From positions 1 to 64,000 of the forward strand of contig CAVSDF010000013.1 in NCBI GenBank assembly GCA_963726715.1: DNA of 64,000 bases, in the 5' to 3' direction. Shown here one piece after another: positions 28,587 to 38,487 of this stretch. Source of the DNA: CAVSDF01 sp963726715. GTDB lineage: Bacteria; Bacteroidota; Rhodothermia; Rhodothermales; BA12. Position 1 is the stretch's first letter. Each line of letters begins with the position of its first letter. The position numbers were made by a program, and so were the translations under genes. The notes beneath the pieces were generated by a model, which saw only the letters and a list, made by a program, of their open reading frames with translations, was not told the DNA's origin and searched no databases.

Positions 28587-29892
28587 TCAGAATCCCGAGA
28601 CGGCCTCGACGATGAGCCACACGTTGAGCGCCGAGATGACCGCCACGATCGCGCCGAGCGTCCACGAGGTGAGGGCGGTGTTCTGGAAGACGCCCATGAT
28701 GTCGCGGTTGCGCGTGAAGAGGAGCAGCGGGATGAGCACGAACGGAAGCTCGAAGCTGAGCGCCACCTGCGAGGCCACGAGCACGCCCGTCGGCTCGAAG
28801 TTCAGCATCACGATGACGAGGCTCGGCACGAGCGTCACCGAGCGGCGCAGCCAGACGTTCATTTTGAGGTTGAGGAAGCCGTCCATGACCGTCTGCCCGG
28901 CCATCGTCGCCACGAACGACGACGAGAGGCCGGCGGCGATGAGCGCGAGGCCGAAGGCGAGGCTCGCGTAGCCGCCGAAGATGCTGTTGAGCGTGATGTA
29001 GGCGTCGTCGAGTGTCGAGATGCCGGTGCCCATGAGTCGCGGCAGCGGCCACGAGGAGCATCGCCGCGTTGACGAACATGGCGAGGAAGAGCGCGCCGGT
29101 GGTGTCCCAGGTGACGAGACGGATGTGGTGGCGGTGCGCGGCCTCGATGCCGCCGGGCGTGGCACCGCCGGGCCGCGCGGCCTCTTCGGCGAGCAGCTTT
29201 CGGCGGCGGTCCTGCACGAGCGTCGAGTGGAGGTAGACGCTGTGCGGCATGACCGTCGCGCCGAGGATGCCGATGGCGAGGTAGAGCGCCGCCGCGTCGG
29301 GGATCGTCGGCACGAGGCCGCCTGCGATCATCGCGCCCGGTGGACGTGCGAGAAACATCTCGAAGACGAACGCAATCCCGATCACCGCCACGAAGCCGAT
29401 CACCACGAACTCGGTCACGCGGAATCCCTCGTCCGAGGCCGATTTGATGCCGATGAGCACGAACGAGGCGATGGCGGCCAGCACGGCGCCCGCCCACAGC
29501 GGAAGGCCGAAGACGAGGCTGAAGCCGATGGCCGCGCCGATGATTTCGGCCATGTCGGTGGCGATCATCGCCAGTTCGGCGGCGGCCCAGAGCACCCAGA
29601 CGAGCGGTTTGGGCAGGCGCTCGCGGCACAAATCGGCGACGCCCTTTCCGGTGGCGATGCCGAGCCGCGCGGCGACGATCTGGATCACGATGGCCATCAG
29701 GCTCGCGAGCACGATCACCCAGAGCAGCGCGGCGCCGTAGGTCGCGCCGCCCTCGATGTTCGTCGCCCAGTTGCCGGGGTCCATGTAGGCGACCGAGATC
29801 AGGAAGCCGGGACCGATGAAGCGCAGCATCTCGCGCCACGTGATCGTGCGGGACGGCGAGGGCGGCAGCGAGGGCGCGGAGAGGTCGGGCAT
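28587..29892 (-). CDS. mntH: Nramp-family divalent metal (Mn2+/Fe2+) transporter (one frameshift)
   Basis: A proton-coupled importer of manganese or iron in the inner membrane. From ATG 29892 (MPDLSAPS) the metal-site helix 1 reads ISVAYMDPGNWATN and helix 6 reads GATVMPHSVYLHS; these are the DPGN and MPH signatures. About eleven hydrophobic segments follow. A frame change near 29035 interrupts the middle; the second part resumes with GTGISTLDDAYITLN and ends LNVWLIVEAVSGF at 28587. A 41-bp palindrome resembling a DtxR/MntR operator lies 17-57 bases upstream of the start, which fits metal-dependent repression. Confidence 0.9.
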
Positions 29893-29908
29893 GGAGCGGG
29901 GCACGGAT

Positions 29909-29949
29909 CCGGGTTTAGTCGCCCCTAAATTAGCCTCGACTAAACCCGG
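29909..29949. promoter_or_regulatory. 41-bp palindromic operator upstream of mntH (DtxR/MntR-like)
   Basis: CCGGGTTTAGTCG (29909-29921) mirrors CGACTAAACCCGG (29937-29949). Inside are two abutting 16-base sites of the form TTTAG-N6-CTAAA: 29914-29929 (TTTAGTCGCCCCTAAA) and 29929-29944 (ATTAGCCTCGACTAAA). Tandem TTTAG/CTAAA dyads resemble sites of DtxR/MntR-family metal repressors. The position immediately before the Nramp gene makes this the likely manganese- or iron-responsive operator. No repressor gene is in the window. Confidence 0.65.
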
Positions 29950-30026
29950 ACGCAACCGCCCGCGCGCAATCTCCCCCGCCGTGCCCCGGTAGCACATCGT
30001 GCAGTGCGAATACGGTCCGGGGGCGT

Positions 30027-30054
30027 AGAGGCGCGGCAGGCCGTGGCCCTACCG
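30027..30054. repeat. GTAG...CTAC palindrome, GGCCACGGC variant
   Basis: GTAGAGGCGCGGC, AGG, CCGTGGCCCTAC forms an imperfect inverted repeat flanked by GTAG and CTAC. The unshifted frame of the neighbouring hypothetical gene runs into it, which supports an earlier true stop for that gene at 30090. Confidence 0.5.
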
Positions 30055-30089
30055 GGCGTTTCCACAACCCCGGTGAACCGCGCCGCCGC

Positions 30090-30504
30090 TCACCGCCGCG
30101 CAGGCTCCTCCTGGAGGCGGAAGCCGACGGAGCTGACGCTCGGCCTGCTGCGCCTCCCCAGCCTCATCCGTCCAGCGCTGCTCGACGCGGACCTGCCCGT
30201 CGGCCTCCTCGATCCAGCAGAACGAGGACGGGGCGCGGAGCGGCTCGAAGCACGCGCGCGTGGCCGTCACGTCGGACGCGGCCCACGTGAACGGCCCCCA
30301 CGCGGAGACGATGCGCCCGTCGGCGAGGCGCACCGAGCTTCCGTCGGTCGGCGTCTCGAACGAGCCGTCGGCGAAGCGTGTGGACCGCATCTCGGTCGGC
30401 GTCGGGAAGGTGTACGCCTCGAAGAAGACGGCCCCGCCGGGCAGCGCGCCCTTCCATCGGCCCTCGATGAACCGGAGCAGGGCGAAGTCGTCGTCGGTGA
30501 ACAT
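30090..30504 (-). CDS. Small conserved hypothetical protein (lipocalin-like pattern)
   Basis: From ATG 30504 (MFTDDDFALLRFIEGRWKG). The text FIEGRWKGALPGGAVFFEAY, then alternating strands (GSFETPTDGSSVRLADGR, CFEPLRAPSSFCWIEEADG, VRVEQRWTDEAG), suits a small beta-barrel of the kind in DUF6265-like or lipocalin-like proteins. The uncorrected frame would end at 30049 inside a repeat; a one-base shift near 30110 gives a natural end SVSSVGFRLQEEPARR with a stop at 30090. No function can be given. Confidence 0.55.
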
Positions 30505-30694
30505 GGGCGTCGGGGGATGGCGGCGAAGGTCCGACCCTGTTCGGCTCGCCTCGTATCAACAACCGTGTGTCACGGCGGATGGAGACCCGTGGCGCTCGAA
30601 CGGTGAGGCGGTTGACGGGGCAGGAGGCCGGTGGGCCACCGCGCCTCATCCTCGCACCGTTCAGCGCCTACGTCCTCGTGGGCGGGCCGTGCGC

Positions 30695-31147
30695 TCAGAC
30701 GCTCCCGGCTCCGCCTGCCGCCTGCCGGACGAGGTCGCGGACACGCGCCTCCACCTCCGCCGTCCACTCGGTCAGGGCGTAGGCAGTCGGCCACATCGCC
30801 CCGCCGTCGAGGTGGGCGAGGTCGCTGAATCCGAGCGTCGCGTAGCGCGCCGAGAACTTGGCCGCACTCTGGAAGAAGCAGACGACCTTCCCGTCGCGGG
30901 CGTAGGCGGGCATCCCGTACCACGTCTTCGGCGCGAGCGCCGGCGCGCACTCGCGGACGACCGCGTGGAGGCGTTCGGCGAGCGCGCGGTCGGCAGGCGG
31001 CATCTCGGCGATCTTGCCCAGCACATCGCGCTCGCCCGACTCCCGCGTCGCCTCGGCCTTTACCTCGCGCGCACGCTCCTTCATCGCCGCCCGCTCGTCG
31101 TCGGTGAAGCCGGTGATCGGCGTGTCGGTGGGGCTGGTCTTCGCCAT
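30695..31147 (-). CDS. DUF1801 (YdhG-like) domain protein
   Basis: 150 residues, starting MAKTSPTDTPITGFTDDERA. The C-terminal two-thirds carry the DUF1801/YdhG fold: ALAPKTWYGMPAYARDGKVV, CFFQSAAKFSARYATLGF and LTEWTAEVEARVRDLVRQA. A charged helix (AMKERAREVKAEATRESGER) precedes it. The family includes the Bacillus frataxin-like Fra/YdhG iron chaperone, but most members have no known role. mntH is nearby, but on a separate transcript. Confidence 0.75.
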   Translation of the reverse strand: MAKTSPTDTPITGFTDDERAAMKERAREVKAEATRESGERDVLGKIAEMPPADRALAERLHAVVRECAPALAPKTWYGMPAYARDGKVVCFFQSAAKFSARYATLGFSDLAHLDGGAMWPTAYALTEWTAEVEARVRDLVRQAAGGAGSV

Positions 31148-31231
31148 TGGAGGTGAGGAGATGGAGGGGTCGAAGAGGTGCCGCTGCCTGTCCGGGCCGT
31201 CGGCATCGACGAGCGGTGCGGAGCGAGGCGC

Positions 31232-31612
31232 TCACGCGGCCGGGGTGCCCGCAGCGGCGGATTCGGGCGCCCGTGTGGCCGTGAACGTGGAGCGGTCTCC
31301 CATGTGGATGCGAATGACGCCGTGCGCCTCCGATTCGTTCGTCAGCCGGAGCCACCCGCTTCCACTGGCGGGGTCCATCTCGTCCTGCCCGTCCCATGTA
31401 AACACGAACCGTTCTCGCCCGCGCCCCTCCTTTTCGATCTCGCCGTGCATGTCCCCCGCGACAAGCCCGAACTGAAACTCGCCCATCCGGTCGGTCCGAA
31501 TCTCGATGAACGCCTGCACCTCCATGTTGAGATAGGAATCTTCCCACATCTCCATCGAAACGATGTGCCACCGGCCCACGAGTGCGTGCTGGGGTTCAGT
31601 TTGGCGGGGCAT
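31232..31612 (-). CDS. Hypothetical protein
   Basis: About 126 residues from ATG 31612 (MPRQTEPQHALVGRWHIVSM). It is strand-rich with repeated pattern (ALVGRWHIVSMEMW, FIEIRTDRMGEFQFGLVAGD, RFVFTWDGQDEMDPASGSGW), which suggests a small beta-barrel or sandwich similar to those formed by lipocalin-like stress proteins. No family is recognised. It lies in a run of small minus-strand genes (30.1-32.0 kb) that may be one transcript. Confidence 0.6.
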   Translation of the reverse strand: MPRQTEPQHALVGRWHIVSMEMWEDSYLNMEVQAFIEIRTDRMGEFQFGLVAGDMHGEIEKEGRGRERFVFTWDGQDEMDPASGSGWLRLTNESEAHGVIRIHMGDRSTFTATRAPESAAAGTPAA

Positions 31613-31771
31613 GGGGATCGTTGGGGATGGGCGACGGAGCGAGGCCGGGCAGGCACGGACGGCGGCTGGACCCGGCCACCGCCTACAGACCATCACGCCG
31701 AACCCCTGGCTCTCTCCTCCGGCTCCCGAGTCGTACGGACAGAGCGCACGCTCTCACCGGCGCGTGCCGCG

Positions 31772-32014
31772 TCAGGCGCGGGCCTGCCGGGCGATCTCCC
31801 GCAGCATGAACAGGTAGAGCGACTCGACCTTCGCGCGCGCCCACGGCGTCTTCCGGAGGAACGCGAGGCTCGACGAGACACTCGGGTCGTGCGTGAAGCA
31901 GCGGATGCGGACCTGCTCGGCGAGCCCGTCCCACCCGAAGTGGTCGACGAGTTCGCGCACGATCCGCTCGAGCGTGATGCCGTGGAGCGGGTTGCGGGGC
32001 TGAACGTCGGACAT
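31772..32014 (-). CDS. VF530 (DUF2132) family protein
   Basis: 80 residues from ATG 32014 (MSDVQPRNPLHGITLERIV). The whole length matches the VF530/DUF2132 family: LHGITLERIVRELVDHFGWD, IRCFTHDPSVSSSLAFLRKT and PWARAKVESLYLFMLR. These are small helical proteins proposed to bind DNA; the physiological role is unclear. The open frame extends 5' of this Met but without coding character. Confidence 0.85.
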   Translation of the reverse strand: MSDVQPRNPLHGITLERIVRELVDHFGWDGLAEQVRIRCFTHDPSVSSSLAFLRKTPWARAKVESLYLFMLREIARQARA

Positions 32015-32292
32015 CGCGGCGGAAGGCGTAGGTCGGTGCGGCGAGGCACTCTCCGCGGTGTGTGCCCCTGCCGCGTGTGACGATGCGGCGTGAGCCGGTG
32101 GCGCCGACGGCTCCGTACCGGCACAGCATCCCTCCGCGTGCCGTGCGGCGGCGGAGACGGCGCCTCGAACGAGCCGCGGCGGCGGCGGGTCCGTCCGCAC
32201 CCCGCCCCCGCATGGCTACACCCCTTGGAGCCCACGCACACGAAACCGGGTTGCCGGGGCGTCGGTACGGCTCGTCCTGTCTTTTCCTGCCG
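32015..32292. other. Intergenic region before the DUF4175 gene
   Basis: Nearly 280 bases between divergent genes. Frames open across it in both directions, but the text is arginine/proline-rich and unlike protein. It presumably contains the divergent promoters; none can be pinpointed. Confidence 0.4.
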
Positions 32293-35200
32293 ATGCCTGC
32301 GATGCCCGCCGGACCGGCGCCGCCCGGCCCCGTGCCCGGCGCTGCCCTCCTCGTCCCGACGCCGCTCGGGGTGCGCCTCGGGCGTGCCGCGACGCGCTTC
32401 GCCGCCGCCGACGTGGCCGCCGGGCTTGTGCTCGTGAGCGCCGCGGCGGTCGGGCTGTGGACGCTCGCCTGCGCCGTCGAGGCCCTCCTGTGGCTGCCGC
32501 CGTTCGGGCGCGTGCTGCTCGATCTCCTCGTCGGGATTCCGGTCGCGTGGCTCGTGGCGATGCGCGTCGTGCGGCCGCTGCTCCAGCGCGCGGGGGTGGT
32601 GCCGGGGCTGTCGGACGTGCAGACGGCGCGGCGCGTCGGCGCGCTGCTGCCGGGCGTCGGCGAGCGGATCGTCGCCGCGCTCGATCTGCTCGGCGGGCGC
32701 CTGAGTGGGGCCAGCGCGGGGTTTGCGACGGCGGCGGCGCGGGCGCTCGAAGGCGATCTCGCCCCCGTGCCGTTCGAGCGCGCGGCGCGCTTCGACGCCG
32801 CCCGTCGCTATGCGGCACGCCTGTGGCCGGTGCCGCTCGTCGCCGTGCTCGCGGTCGCGGCGGCGCCGGGGCCGATGGCGGGCGCCTCGTCGCGCCTGCT
32901 CTCGCCGCTCACGCACATGACGCGCCCGGCGCCGTTCGCGCTCACCGTCGCGCCCGGCGATGTGACGCTCGCGGCAGGCGACACGCTCGTCGTGACGGTC
33001 GATGTGGCCGGGCGCGTCCGTCCGTCCGAGGTCGTCCTCGAACTCCGCCGCGACGGCGAATCCGATGTCGAGACGCGGCGCCTGAGCGCCGATGCCGACG
33101 GGCGCTACACGGCCCTCGTGCCCGATGTGCGGGCGTCGCTGCGCTACCGGGTCGTCGCGCTGCCCGTCGAGTCGGCGTGGCACCGGGCGACCGTCGTCGC
33201 GCGTCCGTCGATGGCGGGGCTGCGGGTGACGGTGACGCCGCCCGCGTACGCACGTCAGGCGACGACGGTGCTGAGCGACGGGACGGGCGATGTGGCCGGG
33301 CTTCCGGGCACGCGCGTCGCCCTCGCCGTCACGCTCGACGGGTCGGCGCGCGAGGCGTTCGTGGTCTTCGACGACGGATCGCGCCTCGCCCTCACCACGT
33401 CCGGGCGCACGGCGACGGGCGCCTTCACGCTCCGGCGCGAGGGCACGTACCGCGTCGTCGTGAGCGGCACACCGGCAGGCGGCGCGGCAGGCGGCGTGCC
33501 GGCCGAGACCGCCGGACCGGACTTCCGGATGACGCTCCTCCCCGACGCCCCGCCGACCGTCGTCCTCGTCGCCCCCGGCCCCGACGCGCCCTTCACCGCC
33601 CGCGTCGACCTCGACATCCGCGCCGCCGACGATTACGGCCTCGCGCGCGCCGTCCTGTTCTGGCGTCCGCTCCGGCTCACCGGCGATGCGCCCGAGCCGG
33701 TCGGCAATTTCCGAGGCATCGCCCTTCCGCTCGCGCCGGGGCGCCGCATCGACGAGGCCATCCGCCACGCCTTCGCGCCGCGCGTCGGGCCGGGCGAGGG
33801 CGCCGAGTACTACGTGCAGGTGTGGGACGGCAACGCCGCGGGCGCGCAGACCGCCCGCACGCCCGTCCAGCGCCTCCGCCGCGCCGCCGCCGACGAGGCC
33901 CTGCAGAGCCTCCAAGACGCGCAGGCCGGGCAGGACGAGGCCCTCCGCGAGACCGAGCAGGCCGAAGAGCGCCTGCGCCTCAGCGCGAACGAAACGCGCG
34001 ACGCCCTCCGTCAGGGCGGAGACGCCGCCCGCCGCGCCGCCGACAGCCTCGCCGCGCGGCAGCGGCAGTTCGAGCAGGCCGCCGAACGCCTGGCGACGGA
34101 AGCGCGCGACGTGGCCGCCGAGATGCAGCGCCAGAACGCCTCGCCGGAGTCGCAGCAGGCGCAGCGGCAGATGCAGCGGACGCTCGAAGAACTCAACGAC
34201 CCCGACCTCCGCCGGGCGCTCGAAGAGATGCAGCGGGCGCTCGAGCAGAACGACACGCCGCGCGCTGAGCAGGCGTACGAGCGCTACGAGCAGCGCGCGC
34301 AGGACCTGCGCGAGCGGATGGAGCAGGCCCGCGCCCTCGTCGAGCGGTTCAAGCTGCAGCAGCAGATCGAGAGTGCCGCCGAGCAGGCGCGTGCCCTCGA
34401 AGAGCGTCAGCAGGAGCTCGCCGAGCAGGCGAGAGAGGTCGCCGAGCAGATGAAACCGCAGGCGAACGAGACGCCCGAAGAGCGCGCCGAGCGTGAGGCC
34501 GAGGCCCGCGCGGCTGCCGAGGACCTCGCCCGCCAGCAGGCCGCCGCCGCCGAGGAGGCGCGGCGCTTCGAGGAGCAGCTCCGGCAGATGCAGGAGCAGG
34601 GCCAGCGCACGCCGGGCGCGCCGCGTCAGCAGATGGAGGAGGTGCGGCAGCGCGCCGAGCAGAACGCGGCCTCACGTCCGATGGAGCAGGCCGGCGAGAA
34701 GATGGAGCAGGCGGGCGAGCAGAAGCCGGGCGAGCCGTCGCCATCCCCATCCCAACAGCAGCAGTCGCAACAGTGAACAGCAGCAATCCCAACAGCAACA
34801 GCAGCAGAGCGGACAGCAGCAGTCGTCGCAGCCGCAGCAGTCGCAGCAGTCCGGGCAATCGCAACAGCAACAGCAGCAGTCCGGCCAGCAGCAGCAGATG
34901 CAGCAGGCGCAGCAGGAGCAGCAGGAGGCGCAGCAGCAGCTCGAATGGTACCGGCGGCAGTTGCAGCAGATGGCGCAGCAGATGCAGAGCCAGCAGGAGA
35001 CCGTCAACGCCGCCGCCGTGCGCCGCGCCCTCGACGATGTTCTTCGGCTGAGCACGCAGCAGGAGGCGCTCCGCCTGCGCACGCAGCGGTCGGCGAGTGC
35101 CACGGCCCCCGTTCTGCGCGACGCCGCCGGGCGGCAGGCCGACCTCGCCACGGGCCTCCGCACCGTCGCCGACACGCTCGGGCGCATCGCGCGCCGCGCG

Positions 35201-35961
35201 CCCGTCGTGAGCCGCGCCGTGCAGCAGGACGTCGGCGAAGCGCTCCGCGAGATGACGGCCGCGCAGGGCCAGCTCACCCGCCGACAGGCCGCCCCCGCCG
35301 CCGCCGGGCAGCGCGCGGCGATGACGCACCTCAACGAACTCGCCCTCAAACTCACCCAGATGCTCGACAACGCCCTCAGCGGCTCCCCGTCGGGCGGCTC
35401 GGGCGGGCAGCAGAGTTTGCAGCAGATGCTCCAGCAGCTCCAGCAGATGTCGGGCCAGCAGCAGGGCATGAACGACGCCGTCCAGCAGATGCTGAACGAG
35501 CAGCAGGGCGAGCGCCTCCAGCCGGGCGCCGCGGGGCAGGCGCAGCAGATGGCGGGCCAGCAGGCGCAGATGCGGCGCGAGCTTCGGCAGATGAGCCGCA
35601 ACCCGGAGTCGCGCGGGCGGATGCTCGGCGAGTTGGAGGAGGCGGCGCAGCAGATGGAGGAAGTCCGGCGCGAGCTCGGAGCGCGGGCGCGTCTCGCGTC
35701 CGATGCAGGAGCGGCAGCGCCAGATCCTCTCGCGTCTGCTTGGAGGCGACGCGCTCGCTCCAGCAGCGCGGCGAGGACGAGCGCCGCGAAGGCCGCCCCC
35801 CCGGCGCCGTCGACGCCGACGGTCCGCGCACCGCTCCGCCGCCCCCGACGCCCGACGAGCAGCTCCGCCGCGACCTCCTCCGCGCCCTCGACGCCGACTA
35901 CACGCCGGAGACCGAGCGCCTCATCCGCCGCTACCTCGAACGCCTCCGCAGCGGGGGGTGA
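32293..35961 (+). CDS. DUF4175-family membrane protein with long Q-rich coiled-coil region
   Basis: About 1,220 residues after correction. The N-terminal part has two or three membrane helices (AAGLVLVSAAAVGLWTLACA, VLLDLLVGIPVAWLVAM, LVAVLAVAAAPG). Ig-like strands follow (TVAPGDVTLAAGDTLVVTVD), then a long charged helical region from about residue 530 (ALQSLQDAQAGQDEALRETE) and a glutamine-dense tract at 34750-35000 coded by mixed CAG/CAA. The C-terminal helices (LMREL-like QAQMRRELRQMSRNPESRGR) end LIRRYLERLRSGG. This arrangement matches DUF4175 proteins of Bacteroidota; the function is unknown but gliding/envelope roles have been suggested by context elsewhere (inference). Frame changes near 34770, in the Q tract, and near 35700 split it. 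Confidence 0.75.
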
Positions 35962-35996
35962 TGGGCGCGTGAGGGTTCATGGCCACGACCGACGAG

Positions 35997-36018
35997 GACA
36001 CGATGGTTCGTGCCCCTA
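35997..36018 (-). repeat. GTAG-headed palindrome, GGGCACGA type
   Basis: Minus-strand GTAGGGGCACGA, ACC, ATCGTGTCC: a slightly decayed copy of the GGGCACGAT family, just after the DUF4175 stop. Confidence 0.5.
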
Positions 36019-36087
36019 CCCTCACGGGTGGATCGACAGCGGCAACGGCCGGGCATGGGGTGGCCGTTGATGCGGCAGCGATGTCCG

Positions 36088-36116
36088 GTAGAGACGCATC
36101 GGCGATGCGTCTCTAC
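36088..36116. repeat. GTAG-headed palindrome, GAGACGCATCG type
   Basis: GTAGAGACGCATCG, G, CGATGCGTCTCTAC: perfect arms, identical to 27732-27760 except for the central base. It lies between the convergent DUF4175 and DCC genes. Confidence 0.7.
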
Positions 36117-36146
36117 GCCCACGGGTGCGTCGACGGGATGACCCCG

Positions 36147-36573
36147 TCACAGAAACCGGGCGCGGAGTCTCGGGGGTGGGGATGCGGCAGGCCTCGCGCT
36201 GCCCGAACCAGCGGTAGCGGTTGCGGGCGATGAGGTCGTAGGCGGCGTCGCGGACCGCGCGCGGCACGATGCGCAGCGCCCGCACGAGCGGCCACGCACC
36301 GCTGAGGTGGGCGGCGACGGCGAGCGCGGCGTCGGAGCGGGTGTGGACGTGCCCGGCGCGGTCGATGAAGACGAGGCTGTCGGTGTAGGCCGTGTCGAGG
36401 CCGGCGGCGGCGAGGAGCGCCTGCCCCTCCGGACTTTGCAGGGCGCCGACGCGCACGTCGCGCGAGCGGTCGAGGACGAAGTTGACCGACGCGTTGCAGA
36501 CGTTGCAGACGCCGTCGAAGAGCAGCACGGGCGCAGCGGCGAGGAGGGCGGGGTCGGGGAAGGCGTCAGGCAT
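36147..36573 (-). CDS. DCC-family thiol-disulfide oxidoreductase-like protein (DUF393)
   Basis: About 140 residues from ATG 36573 (MPDAFPDPALLAAAPVLLFD). The DCC signature VLLFDGVCNVCNASVNFVLD carries the CxxC pair of a thioredoxin-like fold. Downstream ALQSPEGQALLAAAGLD, DSLVFIDRAGHVHTRSDAAL and YDLIARNRYRWFGQREACRI are typical of the family. A one-base shift near 36165 gives the expected short end TRARFL with a stop at 36147; the unshifted frame runs on through the repeat at 36088. It is likely a cytoplasmic or membrane-associated redox protein; partner unknown. Confidence 0.8.
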
Positions 36574-36749
36574 CGGGGCGAGGAGGAAGTAGGGAAGACG
36601 AACGGACGGCGGCGGCATCGCCCGGCTCCGGCGCCCGCGTGGAGACGCCGCTTCCACCCGGAACGCAACACGCGCACCGACCCTCTGAGGCGACGCACCG
36701 CACCCGCGTAGGCGCCCACTTCCGCCGCGTCATCCGTCCACGGCGCGCG

Positions 36750-37670
36750 TCACGACAGGTCGGCGAGGCGGGCGGCGAGGGCTTCGAGGGCGGGACGCTT
36801 GGCCTCGGCGGCGTCGACGCCGCAGCGGTAGATCGACTCCTTCTCCTCGGAGAACGAGAGCGTGCCGAAGCGCATCACGTCGGGCGTGAGGAGCACGTCG
36901 GGCGGGACGAGTTGCAGGCGCGTGCTCTCGACGATCGAGGCGAGGATGTCGAGCGCGCGCCCGGCCACGTCGAGGCCGCCGGGGAGGTGCGAGGTGCTGC
37001 GGAAGCGCTGCATCAGGCGCCCGGCCCAGAGCGAGACCGACACGCCGCCGCGCGCGTCGGCCTCGGCCTCGGCGTTGCCGAGTTCGGGTTCCTCTTCCGG
37101 CTCCGACGTCCGGCGCAGCGGGGCCGAGTGGACCGGGTCGTGGAGGCGCACGCCGACCGTGTAGCGCACCCCGGCGCCGACGAGCACCGAGACCGGCACG
37201 TTGTTGACGACGCCGCCATCGACGAGCAGCATCCCCTCGTACTCGACCGGCGCGAAGATGCCCGGCATCGCCGTCGAGGCGAGGAGCGCGTCGACGATCG
37301 GCCCCTCGCTCAGCACCACCTCGCGCCCGCGCTCGAGGTCGGTGGCGACGACGTAGAACGGGCGTTCCAGATCGGCGAAGGTGCGGCTGCCGAAGTGCTG
37401 CTCGAGGTAGCTGCGCATCCCGTCGGCCGAGAACAGGCCCTGTCCGTCGAAGCGGAGCGAGAAGAAGCTCCGCGTCTTCTGCTTGCGCATCAGCCGCACC
37501 ATCTCGTCGACCGAGCAGCCAGCGGCCCAGTACGCCCCGATCAGCGCCCCGGCGGACGTGCCCGCCACGACATCGGGCGAGAGGCCGATCTCCGTCATCA
37601 CGCGGAGCGCGCCGACGTGCGCCCATCCTTTCATGCCCCCGCCTCCGAGGGCGACGCCAAGTCGGTACAT
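36750..37670 (-). CDS. Patatin-like phospholipase (RssA/NTE type)
   Basis: A serine lipid acyl hydrolase with a Ser-Asp dyad. From ATG 37670 (MYRLGVALGGGGMKGWAHVG) the oxyanion-hole glycines come first, then the nucleophile elbow VVAGTSAGALIGAYWAAG and the catalytic Asp in LLVDGGVVNNVPVSVL. The length, about 306 residues, and the order match RssA/YlbK-type patatins, which are cytoplasmic. The C-terminal ~100 residues (RALDILASIVESTRLQLVPP) are helical. It is transcribed with, and 95 bases downstream of, the WbqC-like gene. Confidence 0.88.
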   Translation of the reverse strand: MYRLGVALGGGGMKGWAHVGALRVMTEIGLSPDVVAGTSAGALIGAYWAAGCSVDEMVRLMRKQKTRSFFSLRFDGQGLFSADGMRSYLEQHFGSRTFADLERPFYVVATDLERGREVVLSEGPIVDALLASTAMPGIFAPVEYEGMLLVDGGVVNNVPVSVLVGAGVRYTVGVRLHDPVHSAPLRRTSEPEEEPELGNAEAEADARGGVSVSLWAGRLMQRFRSTSHLPGGLDVAGRALDILASIVESTRLQLVPPDVLLTPDVMRFGTLSFSEEKESIYRCGVDAAEAKRPALEALAARLADLS

Positions 37671-37764
37671 TGAGGAGAAGGGGAGAGGGTGGAAGGCGAA
37701 GGGTACGGACGGATGAGCGGCGGTTTCGTTCTCCGGGCGAGGGCATCCGGTCGACATCCCCGCG

Positions 37765-38469
37765 CTACCGCCCCTCGATCCACTGCCGCGCCGCGGGGCC
37801 GTAGAGGAAGAGCGCATCGAGCGCCGACAGCCCGCCGACGAACCCGCCCGCCGCGCCCGATGCACCCTCGAACATCTGCCGCCGCGGCCGCTCGTCTGCT
37901 TCGACGACCGTGACGGCGACCGGGCACGCGCGCGCGTCGTGCGGGGCGGTGTCGGGGAGCGAGAGCAGGTGCGTGGCGCCGGTCGCCGCGCAGACCGCGC
38001 CGAGCGTGAGGGCGGCGCCGTCGTTCCGATCCGGCACGAGCGACGAGGCGGCGACGGGGGCGGCGAGGCCGAACCGGGCGAAGAGCCACGCCGTCGAGGC
38101 GAGGGCGAGGGCGGCGGCGCTCGCGTGCGGGGCGGCGAGGAGCGCGCAGGCGTCGGGGCCGTAGTGCGCGAAGAACGGCGACTGCCCGTAGGCGTGCTGC
38201 AGCGTGCGCGCGAGGCGAGGCGCCCACGTGCGCGGCGGCGCGAGCGCGAGGGTGTCGAGGCGCTGCCCGAGCGAGGCGGCGACGAGCGGCGCCGACGCCC
38301 ACGTCCACCCGTCGGCGGTACGCACGCGCATTCGGCTTGCGCGCTGCGTCCGCGTGTATCCGAACCCATCCCCCACCACGAACGCCCCCCCGGCAGCCTG
38401 CACGCGGGCCGCGAGCACGAGCGTGGCGAGGGGTGGGAAGAGGTCGGGCAGGCGAACGGCGAGCGTCAC
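37765..38469 (-). CDS. WbqC-like family protein (divergent N-terminal motif)
   Basis: About 234 residues from a GTG at 38469; an upstream ATG at 38556 adds non-family text. Family landmarks are RTLQHAYGQSPFFAHYGPD and LNASTAWL-like LALASTAWLFARFGL, then SLVPDRNDGAALTLGAVCAATGATHLLSLPD. WbqC proteins usually start with LxxHxYFPP and carry a conserved histidine; here the corresponding text is LAVRLPDLFPPLATLV, so that His is missing. The family is linked to polysaccharide clusters, probably as a transferase, but none of those genes is adjacent. Assignment is by overall pattern. Confidence 0.65.
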   Translation of the reverse strand: MTLAVRLPDLFPPLATLVLAARVQAAGGAFVVGDGFGYTRTQRASRMRVRTADGWTWASAPLVAASLGQRLDTLALAPPRTWAPRLARTLQHAYGQSPFFAHYGPDACALLAAPHASAAALALASTAWLFARFGLAAPVAASSLVPDRNDGAALTLGAVCAATGATHLLSLPDTAPHDARACPVAVTVVEADERPRRQMFEGASGAAGGFVGGLSALDALFLYGPAARQWIEGR

Positions 38470-38487
38470 GGCAGAGGGCGGGCAAAC

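Noticed and set aside
34760..35000. CAG-rich tract as a microsatellite or CRISPR-like array
   Set aside because: The units are irregular CAG/CAA codons in an open frame encoding glutamine, with no spacers or fixed period.
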